Both the position numbers and the translations under genes were made by a program. Below the pieces are notes generated by a model that did no database searches, was not told the DNA's origin, and saw nothing but the letters and a program-made list of their open reading frames with translations. From Pseudocercospora fijiensis CIRAD86 (taxonomy: Eukaryota; Ascomycota; Dothideomycetes; Mycosphaerellales; Mycosphaerellaceae), in assembly GCF_000340215.1 (NCBI RefSeq), contig NW_006921545.1:366687-430686 (forward strand): a stretch of DNA of 64,000 nucleotides, given 5' to 3'. Below, one piece after another: positions 1 through 12,049 of this stretch (position 1 is its first letter; every line of letters begins with the position of its first letter).

Positions 1-531
1 GTCGGTGGGAGAAGGCGGCGCGTGCAAGCTACATGCATTGTTAGTAGAGACACACAATCCCATACCGATTCCTCACATTTTGCTTCCTTGGATGGGTAGT
101 CGTAAGGCCAGTCGACAGTGTTTCCGCCTTTCCGCTTGCTCGAGATGCTGGATGCGCGGCGCTTGGTGCGCTGGACTCTGGCGGATCCGGACTCGTGTCA
201 CGATCGGCTTCCACAGTGGCGGAATGTTCAGAGGAGACCAAGCAGGAAAGGTGGTGGGAATTGGATGGTATGGGAGGCTTTTCCGGAACTTCCGGTTTTC
301 GCCATTACCAGGGCATAGTTGGAGCAGAAGCTGTATTTGATCTTTGTTATCCTGCCAATGCCCAACTTGTGGACGTCGGCTGGGCTCGATGCGTCATTGA
401 TCCTCGAGGGTTGAAGCCAGACCTCGCAGATCCGAAGAGACAGACTGGATTCCTGACAAGCTGTCACTGTTACAAGTCTACGGAGGATGCGCATTGCAAA
501 CGAAGGGGTTGTGGAATTGGCGACGATGCGG
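1..531. other. Moderate-GC stretch, no recognisable gene
   Basis: Short overlapping open frames exist on both strands, but none has a recognisable domain, a convincing start or a splice pattern that joins frames. It may be a gene flank or a decayed gene. I see no feature that can be supported here. Confidence 0.4.
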
Positions 532-800
532 CCTCTTACCAAAGCGGGGCACCTCCGACGCTGTGAAAAAGCAGCCTCTCGGCAAAGCGCGGCAACTCTG
601 ACGCCGCGAAAAAGCAGCCTCTTGGCAAACCGGGGCAGCTGACGCCGCGAAAAAGCAGCCTCTCGGCAAAGCGCGGCAACTCTGACGCCGCGAAAAAGCA
701 GCCTCTTGGCAAACCGGGGCAACTCCGACGCCGCGAAAAAGCAGCCTCTTGGCAAACCGCGGCAGCTCTGACGCCGCGAAAACGCAGCCTCTTGGCAAAA
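532..800. repeat. 43-bp minisatellite, about six copies
   Basis: A GC-rich unit beginning GAAAAAGCAGCCTCT and ending GACGCCGC repeats with starts near 565, 608, 649, 692, 735 and 778. The spacing is 43 bp except for one copy shortened to 41 bp. A degenerate partial unit precedes the array from about 532. The copies differ at only a few positions, so the array is young or homogenised. Because 43 and 41 are not multiples of three, the array is unlikely to be maintained as a coding repeat. The long open frame across it on the minus strand (228-1055) is therefore probably a by-product of the repeat. Confidence 0.9.
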
Positions 801-3339
801 ATGTTTATCCTTTGGCTTTACCTTCTCGACCGCCCAGGAGACAGACCGCGCGTTCGACCTCCAAGCAAACAGTACAAAGCCAACACCCAGCAGGCAGCGC
901 GAAGCCAAGACCAGCGTGAAGCGCGAAGCTGCTATCGTAATGGCTACGAAACACGATTGATTACAGCTGACCATCATCGCTTCCCACCCAAGCATCGCTT
1001 CTCCCTGCTGCTGCGACTCACATCCGCGCCGAGCGAATCGATATGCGCATCTCAAAACACCGTCCAGATGGACGCCACTTCAATGTCGGCAGTGTTAGGC
1101 TCGTATGCGAGGAGGCGGAAAAGGAGGACAACCAACTGAAGAAGCAAGGGGAACGGGAACGGAGGCATTGGTGATAATGGGTGTCAAAGCTGGAATCTAC
1201 TATGCTTGCGCCAACGGAATTCGTTGTTGACATTATGCACGGGGTCGTAGCACCATTCCTTCGAATGGGACATGACCGTGTTCTCGACTTTGGCGCCATA
1301 GAACCCCCGCTGTAGTAATGCCAGCCTGGCCTTCATGAGTACACAGATACCTTCATTTGTTCCCAGCAAGAGCGCTGGTGTTATACCGTGTAAAAAATCG
1401 CTCCACAAGCCATCAGAGGAGATGTCATACAAAGCATAGACGCGGCATCACGACCCAACGGGCTCTGCCTTTCGCGCCTTTATGACTCTTCTATTTCGTT
1501 CTCCTCCATCCCCACAAGCACACACCTGACGAAACGTCAAGTTGTGCGTGCAGTTGTGCGATCGTCCCAGCCTGCAAAATCCTTTAAGCACACATTTGGC
1601 GGGATAGTTCCGGTACGCAGTGCGCTCGAAGTTCGGCAATGGGGTCAACAGACGCAGCACTCTACAATTCATCGACCGACACACTATCACCCCGATCAAA
1701 CCTCAAGGAAGCAGCAGCTATCGGTTCCAAGCTCATCATCTGCTCCTCTGCGGCCTTCTTTCCCTCCCGGGCTTCCTTCTTCGCGCTGACTTGAATCCAG
1801 CTGCGTACGCTGTACACTTCGTTCTCGATTTCTCAAAGCCCAAGCAACTGGAAACGAATTGGCAGAGGCCGCTGGTGCCTTGGATGATCCCGACGAGCGC
1901 CGCCTTCCACAGCACAGGCATTACAAAACACGGTCAAGAGCACAGCGGGTAAGGGCAACAGCAAAGGACGGACAGGAGCGGGACAAAGGTGCCAAATGTT
2001 GACCATGGCTGAGAATTGGTGACAACGCATACTGGATACCATCTCACAAGAAGAGAAACACCCCTCGCAAAAGTCTTAGCGCAAAGCCTCAGCAGGTGTC
2101 GCTGTAGCAGAAGCTCCGGGGCACCAGCGAGTCAGTGCGGCCGGCGCTAGCTATGGGTGGAGAGAATATGACTTCGTGGTTTCGAACAGAGAAAGTACGG
2201 TAGGCAGGAAAGAGACGGGATCGGGCACATCGATCGTAGGCTCAACCCAATCATTTTCTCGTGGCTGACAGGAGGCAGAGCCATGAAAGAGGATTCGCCG
2301 TCACCATAGCAGCAGCAACGCGCATTCAGCATTCAGCTGTATGGCTTCGAGCAACGATACTGCCTCTGATTCATCAAGAGTTTCTACCCCGCTGGCGTAC
2401 GAGTTTTTAGCACTTACATTCTCATATATGAGAATCCATGTTCACCATTTCATCATTTATGGAGACACCGACTACAACGAGTCGCGACTGTTATACCCGA
2501 AATTGAAGCTTTGGGGGCAAGGAAAGTTGCATGAATGCGCTGACCAAGAAATTTGGAGTCGGAAACCAGCTGCCGTGACTTTCAACCCTCGCAATGGCGA
2601 TACGCAGATTGAAGAACTTGGTGAGGCCAGTGACTCGGCAATGCTCGCGACATGTCGCACGCACGCACAAGAATCGTGAATCTCTATCCTACACTTGGAA
2701 AATCCGGCCGTGATTCAGCTTCGACCGCTAAGTTCAATCCCGAGGCCTTCCCAAGCTCAGCACCTTTCCCAACAAGATCCACACAACGACTGTGCCTAGA
2801 AGTGTACATTTCACTGGGAAATGCCTGCTCTCCGCGGAGAGCCGAAGCCTTCAAAGCTTACGTCCTCAGCGAGCGTGACGCCGCTTCTATCACCATCTTC
2901 TATTGCAAAGACACACGCGAGCGCGAGCAACATAAGCAGAAGCAGGATTTTGCGTGTGCGTACCTCCGACAACCGTGGCGAGTGCTTCTCGACATTCTTC
3001 CCCCTCGGCGGCCAGAAGCACCAACACTTTACATGTCGCGGTACGACTGCAGCACGAGGAGAAGGAATATTATAGGAGCTGGGGAAATTGATGAATGTGT
3101 TCACCGTAGAGATGAGATGTAATGTCCGGAAGCTCTTTAGGATGGGTATGGGGTTGGTCACGGAGGTGATGGGAGCGCGCATAGGTCGCCCTCAAACCTC
3201 GCGAGGCTCGGGCGCTGCTCTTCGGCGAATCGCTTGTCAAGTGGCAGTGCTACCGTACACCGAAGCAGGTTTGAGGACATCGAGGTTGTGGCTAGGCAGC
3301 AGAGACTTAAATTGTCTTACTAAGAACTTCGTTAGTAGA
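801..3339. other. Moderate-GC stretch with only small unconvincing frames
   Basis: Many frames of 60-156 codons overlap on both strands and none carries a recognisable domain. One minus-strand frame (2811-3182) contains a short hydrophobic run followed by acidic residues that could imitate a signal peptide, but it sits mid-frame. I cannot support a gene model in this stretch. Confidence 0.4.
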
Positions 3340-5147
3340 GCGAGTTAGCGTAAAAGCTAAGACAATAAGGGTAGAGGGATCTTCTACCGATTTGAATTTT
3401 CGTTATCCTAGCCCGAGCGGGTTAAAGCTTATAAAGTATAATAGTATTACCGATATTTATAGAATATAGATAAGTCTTCGAAGTTATATTTTAATTATAA
3501 TTAGAAAACACAATAAAATAATATAAAGTAGGGAGTAGCGCTTCTTATACTTTAGGATCTATTTCGAGATAGTATAGGTAGTTCGATAAGTAGTATAGTA
3601 GAATTGCTCTTTTTAAGGCGTAATAAGGTCTTCTCGTACGTTAGAAGGGCTATTATCGTTATAGTAAGGTCGGCCGGTAAGTCTTATTATATTCCTCCTT
3701 AGCGGAAATAATATATAATTCGCTAGTCTTTAGAGGGGAAGTAGAATTAATAGAGGCTTCCTACTTACCGAGAAAAACTCGAGTTAATTCTATAGTAGTA
3801 TTTATAGTAGCTATACGAGACGAGAGCCTTTCTTATTCCTATAGGCTAGTAAGTCTTATAAATTTAACCTACTTAATACCTAGTCTAAGAGCCTTGCCCT
3901 ATTATAGTACTAGATAGGCTTATAGATCGAGGAATCTACTTTTCTACTACTTACGTCTTCTATAGCTCCTACGTACTTAAGACTATAATTGTTCTCTACT
4001 ACCGCTAATAATATTATAGCGCTCTAGTATTAAATCGACTATAGGAAGGCCGCGGATAGCTAGGAGAAAGGTATAAGCTTAGCTACCGACTTAGAGATTA
4101 AATTAGAGAGTAACGAGTTATATCGGTACTAGATTGTCGCTAGTCCTTATACCTAGCGTTTTATACTCGTCTCTTACGATACTAATATAGCGTTACCTCT
4201 ATCCGCGGCGCGCCTTCTAAGGTAATACTATAAGACTTCTAAGACTCTACGTAGACTCTCGTTCTACTATTCTTGTTATACTATTCTTAATATAGATTCG
4301 TTTATTGCCTCTACTCGTAGTACTTAAAAATCTAGTAAAGTCTCGAAAGACTAGAAACTATACTAGTCTATATAACTAGTACTAGGCGTAGCTAAATATT
4401 AGTAGCTCTAACTATACGTCGTAGTCTAGACCTAGCTCCTAGCGTAAAGCGGCGAAGAGATACTCTACTCTAATTAGTTAAGTATTATAACAAACTCTAG
4501 ATACTACCTTTATATATAAGGTCGGGATAAAATTATATAGGATTCTTTTTACGAGGCATTTCCGTAGAGTATACTTCTACGCTTCGAAAGCGATCTATAA
4601 GCGCCTAGTAATAATAACCGAGGACGATATTAGAAGCAATTCCTTCTTCTACGTTATTTCTAAAAGCTTCGTCTACTTTAAAGAAGCCGAGAATAGATAT
4701 TAATTCTTCTAGTTTTAGATTCAGAGTCTAAAAGATAGGTTTCCGGCAAGGTATTTATATTCGAAAGATAGATTGTAGGAGTATAGATATATAATAGTTA
4801 CCTCGAAACTAGATAAATCTACTAAGCTTTACTATATACTATTTCTTTTATCTCCGCCTCTTTGAATTAGGTTCGTATTAGATAGGGCGTCCCTTATAGT
4901 CTAGTATTAATCGATATCGCTAATCGCGTATCTAGGAGTAAGGTCGGTTACTTGTTTCTACCTATCTATATATCGTCTACCTATAGATCCTAACGGCTAT
5001 CGAAGTCGCGGGACTTTTTAGCCCTATTTATTATAGAAATTTAGTAGGAATTTAGTATTTATAGCTAGTTACTATAGTAAAGTATGTTTGCTATCTTAAA
5101 TTATACTTGTCTCGTTCTAGACTATACTCGATTCGTTCGATATCTTA
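3340..5147. repeat. RIP-mutated repeat, family not identified
   Basis: At about 3340 the composition changes sharply to AT-rich sequence almost free of CA and TG, with TA and CG retained, which is the RIP signature. No transposase, reverse transcriptase or integrase motif was recognised on either strand. The stretch ends exactly where the first Copia LTR begins. It is probably an older element into which Copia copy 1 inserted, or a truncated neighbour. Confidence 0.55.
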
Positions 5148-5273
5148 TATTAGAATACTCGAGAATATACGAGGCTAGTTAGATTTATAAGTAAAAGAAG
5201 GAGAAGGAAGCTAAAAGGATACTAGAAGATTATTTACTTAGGGCTTATAATCCTAAGCGCCTTACCTATAATA
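5148..5273 (+). repeat. 5' LTR of Copia copy 1, internally deleted
   Basis: It begins TATTAGAATACTCGAG and ends CTTACCTATAATA, matching in reverse complement the two ends of the 189-bp LTRs of copies 2 and 3. It is only 126 bp because the block between CTAAGCGC and CTTACC is missing. The presumed original TG...CA ends are now TA...TA, as CpA-directed RIP would produce. Confidence 0.8.
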
Positions 5274-5414
5274 GTTATAAGTCTAGAACGTAAGTAAAGA
5301 AACGAGAAAGTTTAAGGAATTACCTAATTAATAAGTCCAGTTACGTAAGCTTAAGCTTTATCTAACGTTACTCTATAAATAAAAAAAGCGACTGCCTTTT
5401 AAGATAATAAGATA

Positions 5415-8400
5415 ACGGTTATTACTCCGCTATAGACGCTAGTCTCTAGAAGAAAAGAACCGACTAATACAAATTAACCGATCTAAAACTATTATTAGTA
5501 CGACTACTATAAGTCGAGAAATCTAACGATAAAGATATCTACTCCTAAGACAAGTATCGGCGTAGTAAAGAAAATTCTGTAACTTACCGCTAAGAATTAT
5601 ACTATCTAGATTGAGCTAATTTAAGACTATTTATCTAGATAAGGCTTTTAGAAGTATAGGGATAGTATACTAGAATCTATAAGCCGAGATTCGACTAAGG
5701 TAATTAAGCTAAAAAAGAAGACGTAAAGGTAGTTACGTTTATTAAGTTAAAAGCCGGGGATAAGCGTATATACCTCCTAGGACTACGGACGACTAAGGAG
5801 GTAATTAATAAAATAAAGGAAGTAAGCTAGGTATTAATAAAGAAACGGGTTTCGACGCTACTCTCCCGTTTCTATTCCTTTAAAGCTCTTAAGGATATCG
5901 ATATTACGGCTTTATCTCTTACGCAAATCTAATCCGAAATAAAGGCCGCGGATAAAGACGAAGTTCCCTCGGAGTCCTCTAAGAAGGTAGTCCTTATATC
6001 GTCTTTAGGAGAAGAGTATTCGTCTACTATATTCGCTTTAAAAGCGGCCGGTTTATCTACTCTTTTATACGAGGAACTAGTTTAACGACTACGGGGCGTT
6101 AAATATACTATTACTACGTCTAAAGCAATAAAGTAGTAGCCTAGTATACTAAGGATTCGGCGAAAGATAAGGCCGGTAACGGAAAGAGAGGCAATGTACC
6201 TAATACGTCTAATAAAGCTTAAGGAAAGACGCATTAATATTACTAAAAGGTTAGGCACTTTAAATAGGACTATAGAAAGTATAAATAAGACCTAAAGAAC
6301 GGGAAAGTCTAAAAAAAGAAAAGAGGAATTAAAGATCGCGGCTTAGATAGCGATCGATTCTACGACTCGACTATCTAATAAAAGGGATTAGATCCTAGAC
6401 TCCGGATATACTAGATATATATCTAATAATAAGAACTACTTTCCGGACTAAAAGGAAGAAACCGTAAAAGTTACTCTAGCGAACGGTAAAACGATTAAGG
6501 TCGTAGGATCCGCTATAATCCTCGTCTAGTTTAAAGGAATTCCGACTATAATTCCGGACGTTATATACGTACCGGAGATTAGTTATAACCCGCTTTCGAT
6601 AAGCTAACTCTCGGAAGGAGGAATTGCGACTCTATTTACTAAAAAACAAGCTATACTTCGAAGAGGAAAAGAATAACTAGCTAAAGGAGTACGCGTTAGA
6701 AGATTCTATATTCTAAAGGGATCCGTATCTATCGGGACTTCGAGAGTAGCTACTACTACGAGTAAAGGTACTACGCTACTTTAGTATCGACGCCTAGTAT
6801 ATCCGGAAGACGGAAAACAACGTAATATATATAAAGTACTACTAAGAGTCCTAGAGCTTTCGACGTTAAATAAGTCTTACGAGACTTATATTACTATAAA
6901 TTCTAATAGATAAAAAAGTCGAGAGGAACCCGAGAAGGCAGATTATTACCTAGATAGGGTATATATCGATTCTTAGGGTCTCTATAAGTATAGTACCTTA
7001 GGGGGAAATAGGTATATACTAACGGTTATAGACGACGCTACGAGACGGCTAGATATCCGTCTTACTCGCTATAGAAGCGACGTATAGGAAGCCTTTAAGG
7101 CTTAGAAAGACGGGGCGGAACTTAAAACCGGGAGGAAACTAAAGGCCGTAAGAATCGCTAACGCTCCGGAGCTTATTAAAGCTCGTAAGGACTATCCGGG
7201 ACTACGAATCGAAACTATAACGCCCTAAACTTTTAAATAAAACAGGGTAGCGGAAAGACAAGCCTATACTGTTATATCTAAGATATAGGCGGCGTTAGAA
7301 GGATCCGGATTATCTAAACGATTTTAAGGCGAAGCGGCCTATATAGTTACCTATTTATATAATAGGTTACCTACTAAAGGAAAAGATATAACTCCCGAGG
7401 AGCTCTATACTAGAAGAAATCTAAAAGCCTAGTAGAGAACACTTATAGGTATTTAGCTATCTAGCCTATCTATTTATTCCTAAAAAGAAAAGGAAAGGTA
7501 AGCTAGAAAAGACGGTATTTCCGGGAATCTTCGTAAGATATACGGAGTCTACGAAATAGTATAGGATCTATAATCCTAAGACGAACGCTATTAGGATCTA
7601 TACTAGAGTTAAGTTTAACGAATCGACTAAGGCCTAGGAAGTAGCCTACTACCTAGAGAAGAGCTACCTACCCTACGGCCTACTACGGATAACGACGACG
7701 ACGGTATCGATCTCCTAGATAAAGGAGAGTCTAAGGAAATAGAGGGAGATAATACCGAAGCCGAAGATAATACTCCGGAACGATAAGAGAAAGAAGATAG
7801 TTGAAATAACGATAACGAAAGAACAACTCGAGAACCGCCTCCTACGGCTTCGAATATAAACGAAAGAAGAGTAAGAAAGTCTACGAGGGTCCCTAAGGTA
7901 CCGAAGAGACTAAGGAACGAGATAGGGCTAGTAGCTCTAAAAGTCGGCTATCGAAAGGCTTTCGAAATATCTATCCCTAAGACCTGTATAGAAGTTACTA
8001 GCGGCTATTATACCCGATAGTAGAAAGACGCTATTAAAGAATATATCGAGTCCTTAACGGCTAATAATGCCTACGAGATTGTCGACTATCCTAAGCTAAA
8101 TAACGGAAAAAGGCAAATAAACGTTAATACTCCGAAATAGGGTTTTAAAGTAAGAATACTACTAAACGTATAAATCGACAAATTTAAGGCGAGATTAGTA
8201 GGAAAGGGCTTTACGTAACGCTAGGGAATCGATTACTTTAAGACGTTCTTTATAGTAATACGTCTCGAAAGCCTACGCCTTCTCCTAGCTATTACCGCTA
8301 GTAAAGGACTTACTATATTCTAAATAAATAGAGTAAGTGCCTTTCTACTTAGAGAACTAACGGAGGAAGTCTTCCTAGGTGTCTTAGAAGGCCTAGATAT

Positions 8401-9580
8401 TCCCGGAACTAATAAGGTACTTAAACTCTTAAAGGGAGTACTAGTACTAAAACAATCTAGACGAGTTTAGAATAGGACTATTACGGCTTTCTTCGAAGAA
8501 TACGACCTCTACGCTATACCCGCGGATTAATTAGTCTCCGTTAATAGCGATTATACGATAATAGTCGCGTTATACGTCGACGATCTTATTATACTAGTAA
8601 AGATAGAAGCGGAGGTTAAACCGCTAAAGGACGGGCTTATAAAGGGGTTTAAATAAAAAATGTAGGTCCCGCTAACTTTATACTAGGCGTAGTATATACG
8701 AATCGAGAGAGAGGCCGACGGGTCTATACTACTAGATTAAAGGTACTATATTAAAAATACGCTTAGAGAAGAGGGCTTAGATCTAGACGGAACCTTCCGA
8801 GTATCGACTCCGGCAAACGGATACGCGAATCTACTATCTATTATAAAGGACGAGGAGGTAGTAGATATCCGGGAATAATAACTACTAACCGGGAAACTAA
8901 ATTATACCGTACGAGCTACTAGGCCGGATATATCTTTTCTAACGTAAAGACTAAGCTAATCCTCGGTAAATCCGGCTAGGAGACATTATAACGGAGGTAT
9001 CTACGGCCTTAGATACCTAGGAAATACTCGGGACTACTATATAAAGTATAGTCCTATCCCGAAGAACGAAAACGATACGAGTACTTTAGTTACTCGTCTA
9101 CCGGTTATTTATACCGATTCGGGTTACGCGGAGGACTTAACTAGGAAGTAAACGATAGGATATATATCCCTACTAGCCGGAGGACCTATATCTTAGTCTA
9201 CTAAGCTATAAAGGTCCGTAACGACTAGTACTATAGAAGCCGAATACTTAGCGCTATCCTTCGCCGTAAAAGACGCTATTTATATCCAGAATTTCCTCGA
9301 GCAAGTCGTATACCTTATAGAAGACGACTATAAAGAACCTATACCTGCCTACGGGGATAGTAAGGCGGCTATCGCTTTAGTACGAAATCTAGAATTCTAT
9401 TCTAGAACGAAATATATCGACGTAGTAGTATACTACGTATAGGAACTCGTCGTAGACAAGCTAGTCGATATAAAGTATATTCCGATAAAGGACTAACTCG
9501 CGGACTTCCTTACTAAACCCCTAACGAAAGGGAAATTCGAAGGAAACGTAAAAAGAGTTATACTAAGTAAGGTATTAGCT
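5415..9580 (+). pseudogene. Copia gag-pol polyprotein, RIP-inactivated
   Basis: Reading through TAG/TAA stops gives, in order: a gag region; a CCHC zinc knuckle near 6225-6290 with its cysteines mutated to tyrosine; an aspartic protease motif Leu-Asp-Ser-Gly near 6400; an integrase core near 6950-7620 with a Gly-Gly-Asn-Arg-Tyr-Ile-Leu-Thr-Val-Ile-Asp-Asp motif, an Asn-Ala-Pro-Glu site where Asp-Asn is expected, and Val-Ala-Glu-Arg; a reverse transcriptase near 8130-8900 with an intact YVDDLIIL motif (about 8572-8598); and RNase H to about 9560 with DSKAAIAL and the TKPLTKGK end. Integrase preceding reverse transcriptase is diagnostic of Copia. The stops fall mostly where Gln or Trp codons are expected, consistent with RIP. 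Confidence 0.9.
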
Positions 9581-9997
9581 AAAGTCGATTACTTAGCGTA
9601 TTCGTAAGGGCTATAAAAGGATAAGCTATACTAGAGAAAAGCTTAGCGTTTTTAGTATATAGCTTTTATTACCGCGCGTATCTAAAACTCCGATTAGCTT
9701 AGCTTTAATTCTTATCGACTATTATATTATATTAATAGAGGAAAGGTTTGTCTTAAAGGAGAGACTACCTAAATTTGTACTTTTACTTAGCAATTGCCGA
9801 AGTGGAAGTTTTGAAATTTCGTATATACGCAAGCGATAAAGAGAGCATACCCCACGCCCCTCGTATCCGAGTTCGGACTCGTACTCGCACTCCTTGCACT
9901 TTGGCACAATCTTGAAAGTCAGACTCGGTGAGCAATGCCGCGCATTATCTTCGACACACCCATTGCCGCCTACCGCCCACCGGACTTCTCTCCCTCC
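9581..9997. other. Boundary from RIP block to genic DNA
   Basis: The first about 140 bases remain RIP-like and contain a short inverted repeat (AAGCTATACT against AGTATATAGCTT). CA and TG dinucleotides return at about 9720-9780. No gene is evident before the stop codon of the minus-strand gene at 9998, so that gene's 3' end lies only about 270 bp from the dead transposon block. Confidence 0.6.
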
Positions 9998-11740
9998 CTA
10001 CACACCCACATCCCCGTCTTCTGTAATCCATCCCCCGCACATGGCTGCTCTGGTCGCTGGCCGCAGCACTCGATCCACCTCGCACGCCTCCGACAGCTGA
10101 ATCCAGCCCAAAGCAGCCACCACGCCCGTATGGCACGTCGCGTCCGAAGTTCCCTCTAGTACACCATTCAACTGCTTCGCCAGAGCAATACTGGCGCTGG
10201 AGCCACCCCGCCACGCCAAGCGACCCGCCGCCGCAGCGTCATCGAGCGCCATCAAGAGCATGCTGAAATCTTGAAGGTCTGTTGGCGAGCAATTGGTCTC
10301 GAGGACGCGGCGCGCTTCGCTGAGGCTGGATGTTGCGTTGGGGATGCGCGTGGTGTCTGTGTCCCAGCTAAGATGGAAGAGATAGTCGTCCAACGGTGCA
10401 CTTGGAGGCGGCGGCGGCGGTGGAAGAGGGATAAGAGGAGGTCGCTCGCAGGTTCGCTCACGAACGAGCTGAACCTTGCTTGGCGTGCTGCGTTCAAGGC
10501 CCGTCGGAGGCCATTGGGACACGAGCAAGCAGATCAGGTACGCCAACCGCAATGCCGATAGCAGTGACACCCGTGACAGCCACTGTCTTGCACCAACCAG
10601 CGCTTGCCATGCGAAGTGTCGGTAGAGGTGGAAAAGGTAATGGAGATGAGTAGTCGGCTGCGAGTCTTCCTCGACCGGCATATCACCGCTGGCGAAATCT
10701 GATGATGTGTGCGCGAGTGTCATCATACCTCCAGCGGAGCCGGCTTTCAAGGCACTGTCCTTCGCATTGGCGAACTCGAGTCCCTGCAGCGATGTGCCTT
10801 CATTCTGGCGCTGGTCGCCAGACTTGATCAGCGTCAGACAATCGCCAGAACAGTCTTTCGAATCGAGACTCCAGCGCCTTGAAAGTGTCAATTCCTTCCG
10901 CGACGTGGTATCATCATCATCATGAAACTGACTATCCGACTTGGTCCGAACTAGTCGACCGCCACAGAAGCCATTCCAATCGAATCTGTTGCGAGTTGGA
11001 AGTGATTCCTGCGCCTGACTATCAGACCTGGTTCGAACTGGTCGCTCGCCAGATGAGTTATGCCAATCCGAAGCCTTGCGAGTTGGCTGTGTGAATTCCT
11101 GCTGCAACGTGTCTTCCTTCTTCTGGTCATGACTCTGGGACCTGGTCCGAACTGGTCGGCCGCCGGAAAAGTCATTCCAATCGAGTCTCTGGTGAGTTGG
11201 AGGTGCGGATTCCTGGCTCTGACTATCAGACCTGGTTCGAACTGGTCGCTCGCCAGAAGAGTCGTGCCAATCCTCCGAAGCCTTGCGAGTTGGCTGTGTG
11301 AATTCTTGCTGCAACGTGTCTTCCTCCTTCTGGTCACCAAACTTGGTCTGACCTGGCGGACCGCCAGAAGAGTCACGCCTGGCATAATCGAACCTCTTGC
11401 GGGCATGTGTGAGTTCCTGTGGCGATGTGTTTTGCTTTTGGTCATGATCAGCAGACTTGGTCCGAACTGGTCGGCCGCCAGAAAAGCCACCCCAATCGAA
11501 TCCCTTGCGTGTTGAAGCTGAACCTTCCTGCAGCCATGTATCTTGATCGCCTGCCTGACTACCAGAATCACTCCGCGTTGGCCGGTCACCAGAAGAGTCA
11601 TTCGAATCGAAGCTCTTGCGACTTTCAGGTGTAAATTCCTGCAGCGCCGTTCCTTCATTCTCCGCCTGACCATCAGACTTAGTCTCAACTGGGCGATCGC
11701 CATCGCCAGTAGAGTCATCCAAACCGTATGATGACTCCAT
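9998..11740 (-). CDS. Hypothetical 580-residue repeat protein with one membrane segment
   Basis: This is a single open frame starting at an ATG (11738-11740). Residues 1 to about 325 consist of nine degenerate repeats of 29-41 residues. A typical unit has Phe-Asp-Trp, then Ser-Gly-Gly/Glu-Arg-Pro-Val-Arg-Thr-Arg/Lys-Ser, then a Gln/Asp/Glu-rich tail and a Leu-Gln-Glu-Phe-Thr segment. A hydrophobic helix (LLSALRLAYLICLLVSQW) lies near residues 392-409. A proline run near 434-446 and a C-terminal domain of about 130 residues without recognisable homology follow. The Arg/Ser/Thr-rich repeats are probably disordered and could be phosphorylated. Frames on both strands over the same interval are shadows of the repeats. 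I do not recognise the family. The intact long frame so close to a RIP block suggests that the gene is maintained or recent. Confidence 0.65.
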   Translation of the reverse strand: MESSYGLDDSTGDGDRPVETKSDGQAENEGTALQEFTPESRKSFDSNDSSGDRPTRSDSGSQAGDQDTWLQEGSASTRKGFDWGGFSGGRPVRTKSADHDQKQNTSPQELTHARKRFDYARRDSSGGPPGQTKFGDQKEEDTLQQEFTQPTRKASEDWHDSSGERPVRTRSDSQSQESAPPTHQRLDWNDFSGGRPVRTRSQSHDQKKEDTLQQEFTQPTRKASDWHNSSGERPVRTRSDSQAQESLPTRNRFDWNGFCGGRLVRTKSDSQFHDDDDTTSRKELTLSRRWSLDSKDCSGDCLTLIKSGDQRQNEGTSLQGLEFANAKDSALKAGSAGGMMTLAHTSSDFASGDMPVEEDSQPTTHLHYLFHLYRHFAWQALVGARQWLSRVSLLSALRLAYLICLLVSQWPPTGLERSTPSKVQLVRERTCERPPLIPLPPPPPPPSAPLDDYLFHLSWDTDTTRIPNATSSLSEARRVLETNCSPTDLQDFSMLLMALDDAAAAGRLAWRGGSSASIALAKQLNGVLEGTSDATCHTGVVAALGWIQLSEACEVDRVLRPATRAAMCGGWITEDGDVGV

Positions 11741-12049
11741 GTCGACGAACTTGTTCTTGGGAAGTGTTGAATTGCTAACAGGATTTTCAGAACCAAGGTT
11801 GCTCAGTCCTTAAATGCTGCGTTCGTTGTTCATCGCCGGACGATCGGATTGCCCGACTATGGCTTTTTTGATCGATGCGCGGTCGGGATGCGGATACGGG
11901 CAGACATGCACATGCACACAACCGCGGGCCAAGGCTCCACCGCGAAGCAGTCAGCACTTCCGCTGACATTTCCACACGATTTGTTCCCTAGTAATACTTT
12001 CTCAGAGGCATTGCAAAGATGCTACGTGTGCTTGTTCTTACGCAGTCGA
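11741..12049. other. 5' flank of the repeat-protein gene
   Basis: This is moderate-GC sequence between the ATG at 11740 and the start of a 180-bp repeat array. It presumably holds the promoter of the minus-strand gene, but no specific element such as a TATA box could be assigned with confidence. Confidence 0.35.

Larger units (their letters stand above)
5148..9580 (+). mobile_element. Copia LTR retrotransposon, copy 1, RIP-killed, 3' LTR missing
   Basis: The element runs from a shortened 5' LTR through gag, protease, integrase, reverse transcriptase and RNase H in Copia (Ty1) order. It matches copy 2 on the opposite strand for most of its length. After the RNase H end (Thr-Lys-Pro-Leu-Thr-Lys-Gly-Lys) the two copies diverge near 9560 and no 3' LTR resembling the 189-bp LTRs of copies 2 and 3 follows. 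The element is therefore 3'-truncated or was rearranged after insertion. The dense TAG/TAA stops and loss of CA/TG show RIP. Confidence 0.9.

Noticed and set aside
228..1055. A 275-codon minus-strand frame with an internal repeat
   Set aside because: Its repeats are the 43-bp minisatellite read in shifting frames; the non-repeat parts have no recognisable protein character.
2811..3182. A minus-strand frame with a hydrophobic run resembling a signal peptide
   Set aside because: The hydrophobic run is in the middle of the frame, no good start codon context was found, and other frames overlap equally well.
10951..11796. A second long minus-strand frame (281 codons) and several plus-strand frames over the repeat-protein gene
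   Set aside because: They are shadows produced by the internal repeats of the 580-codon frame, which has the better start and a non-repetitive C-terminal part.
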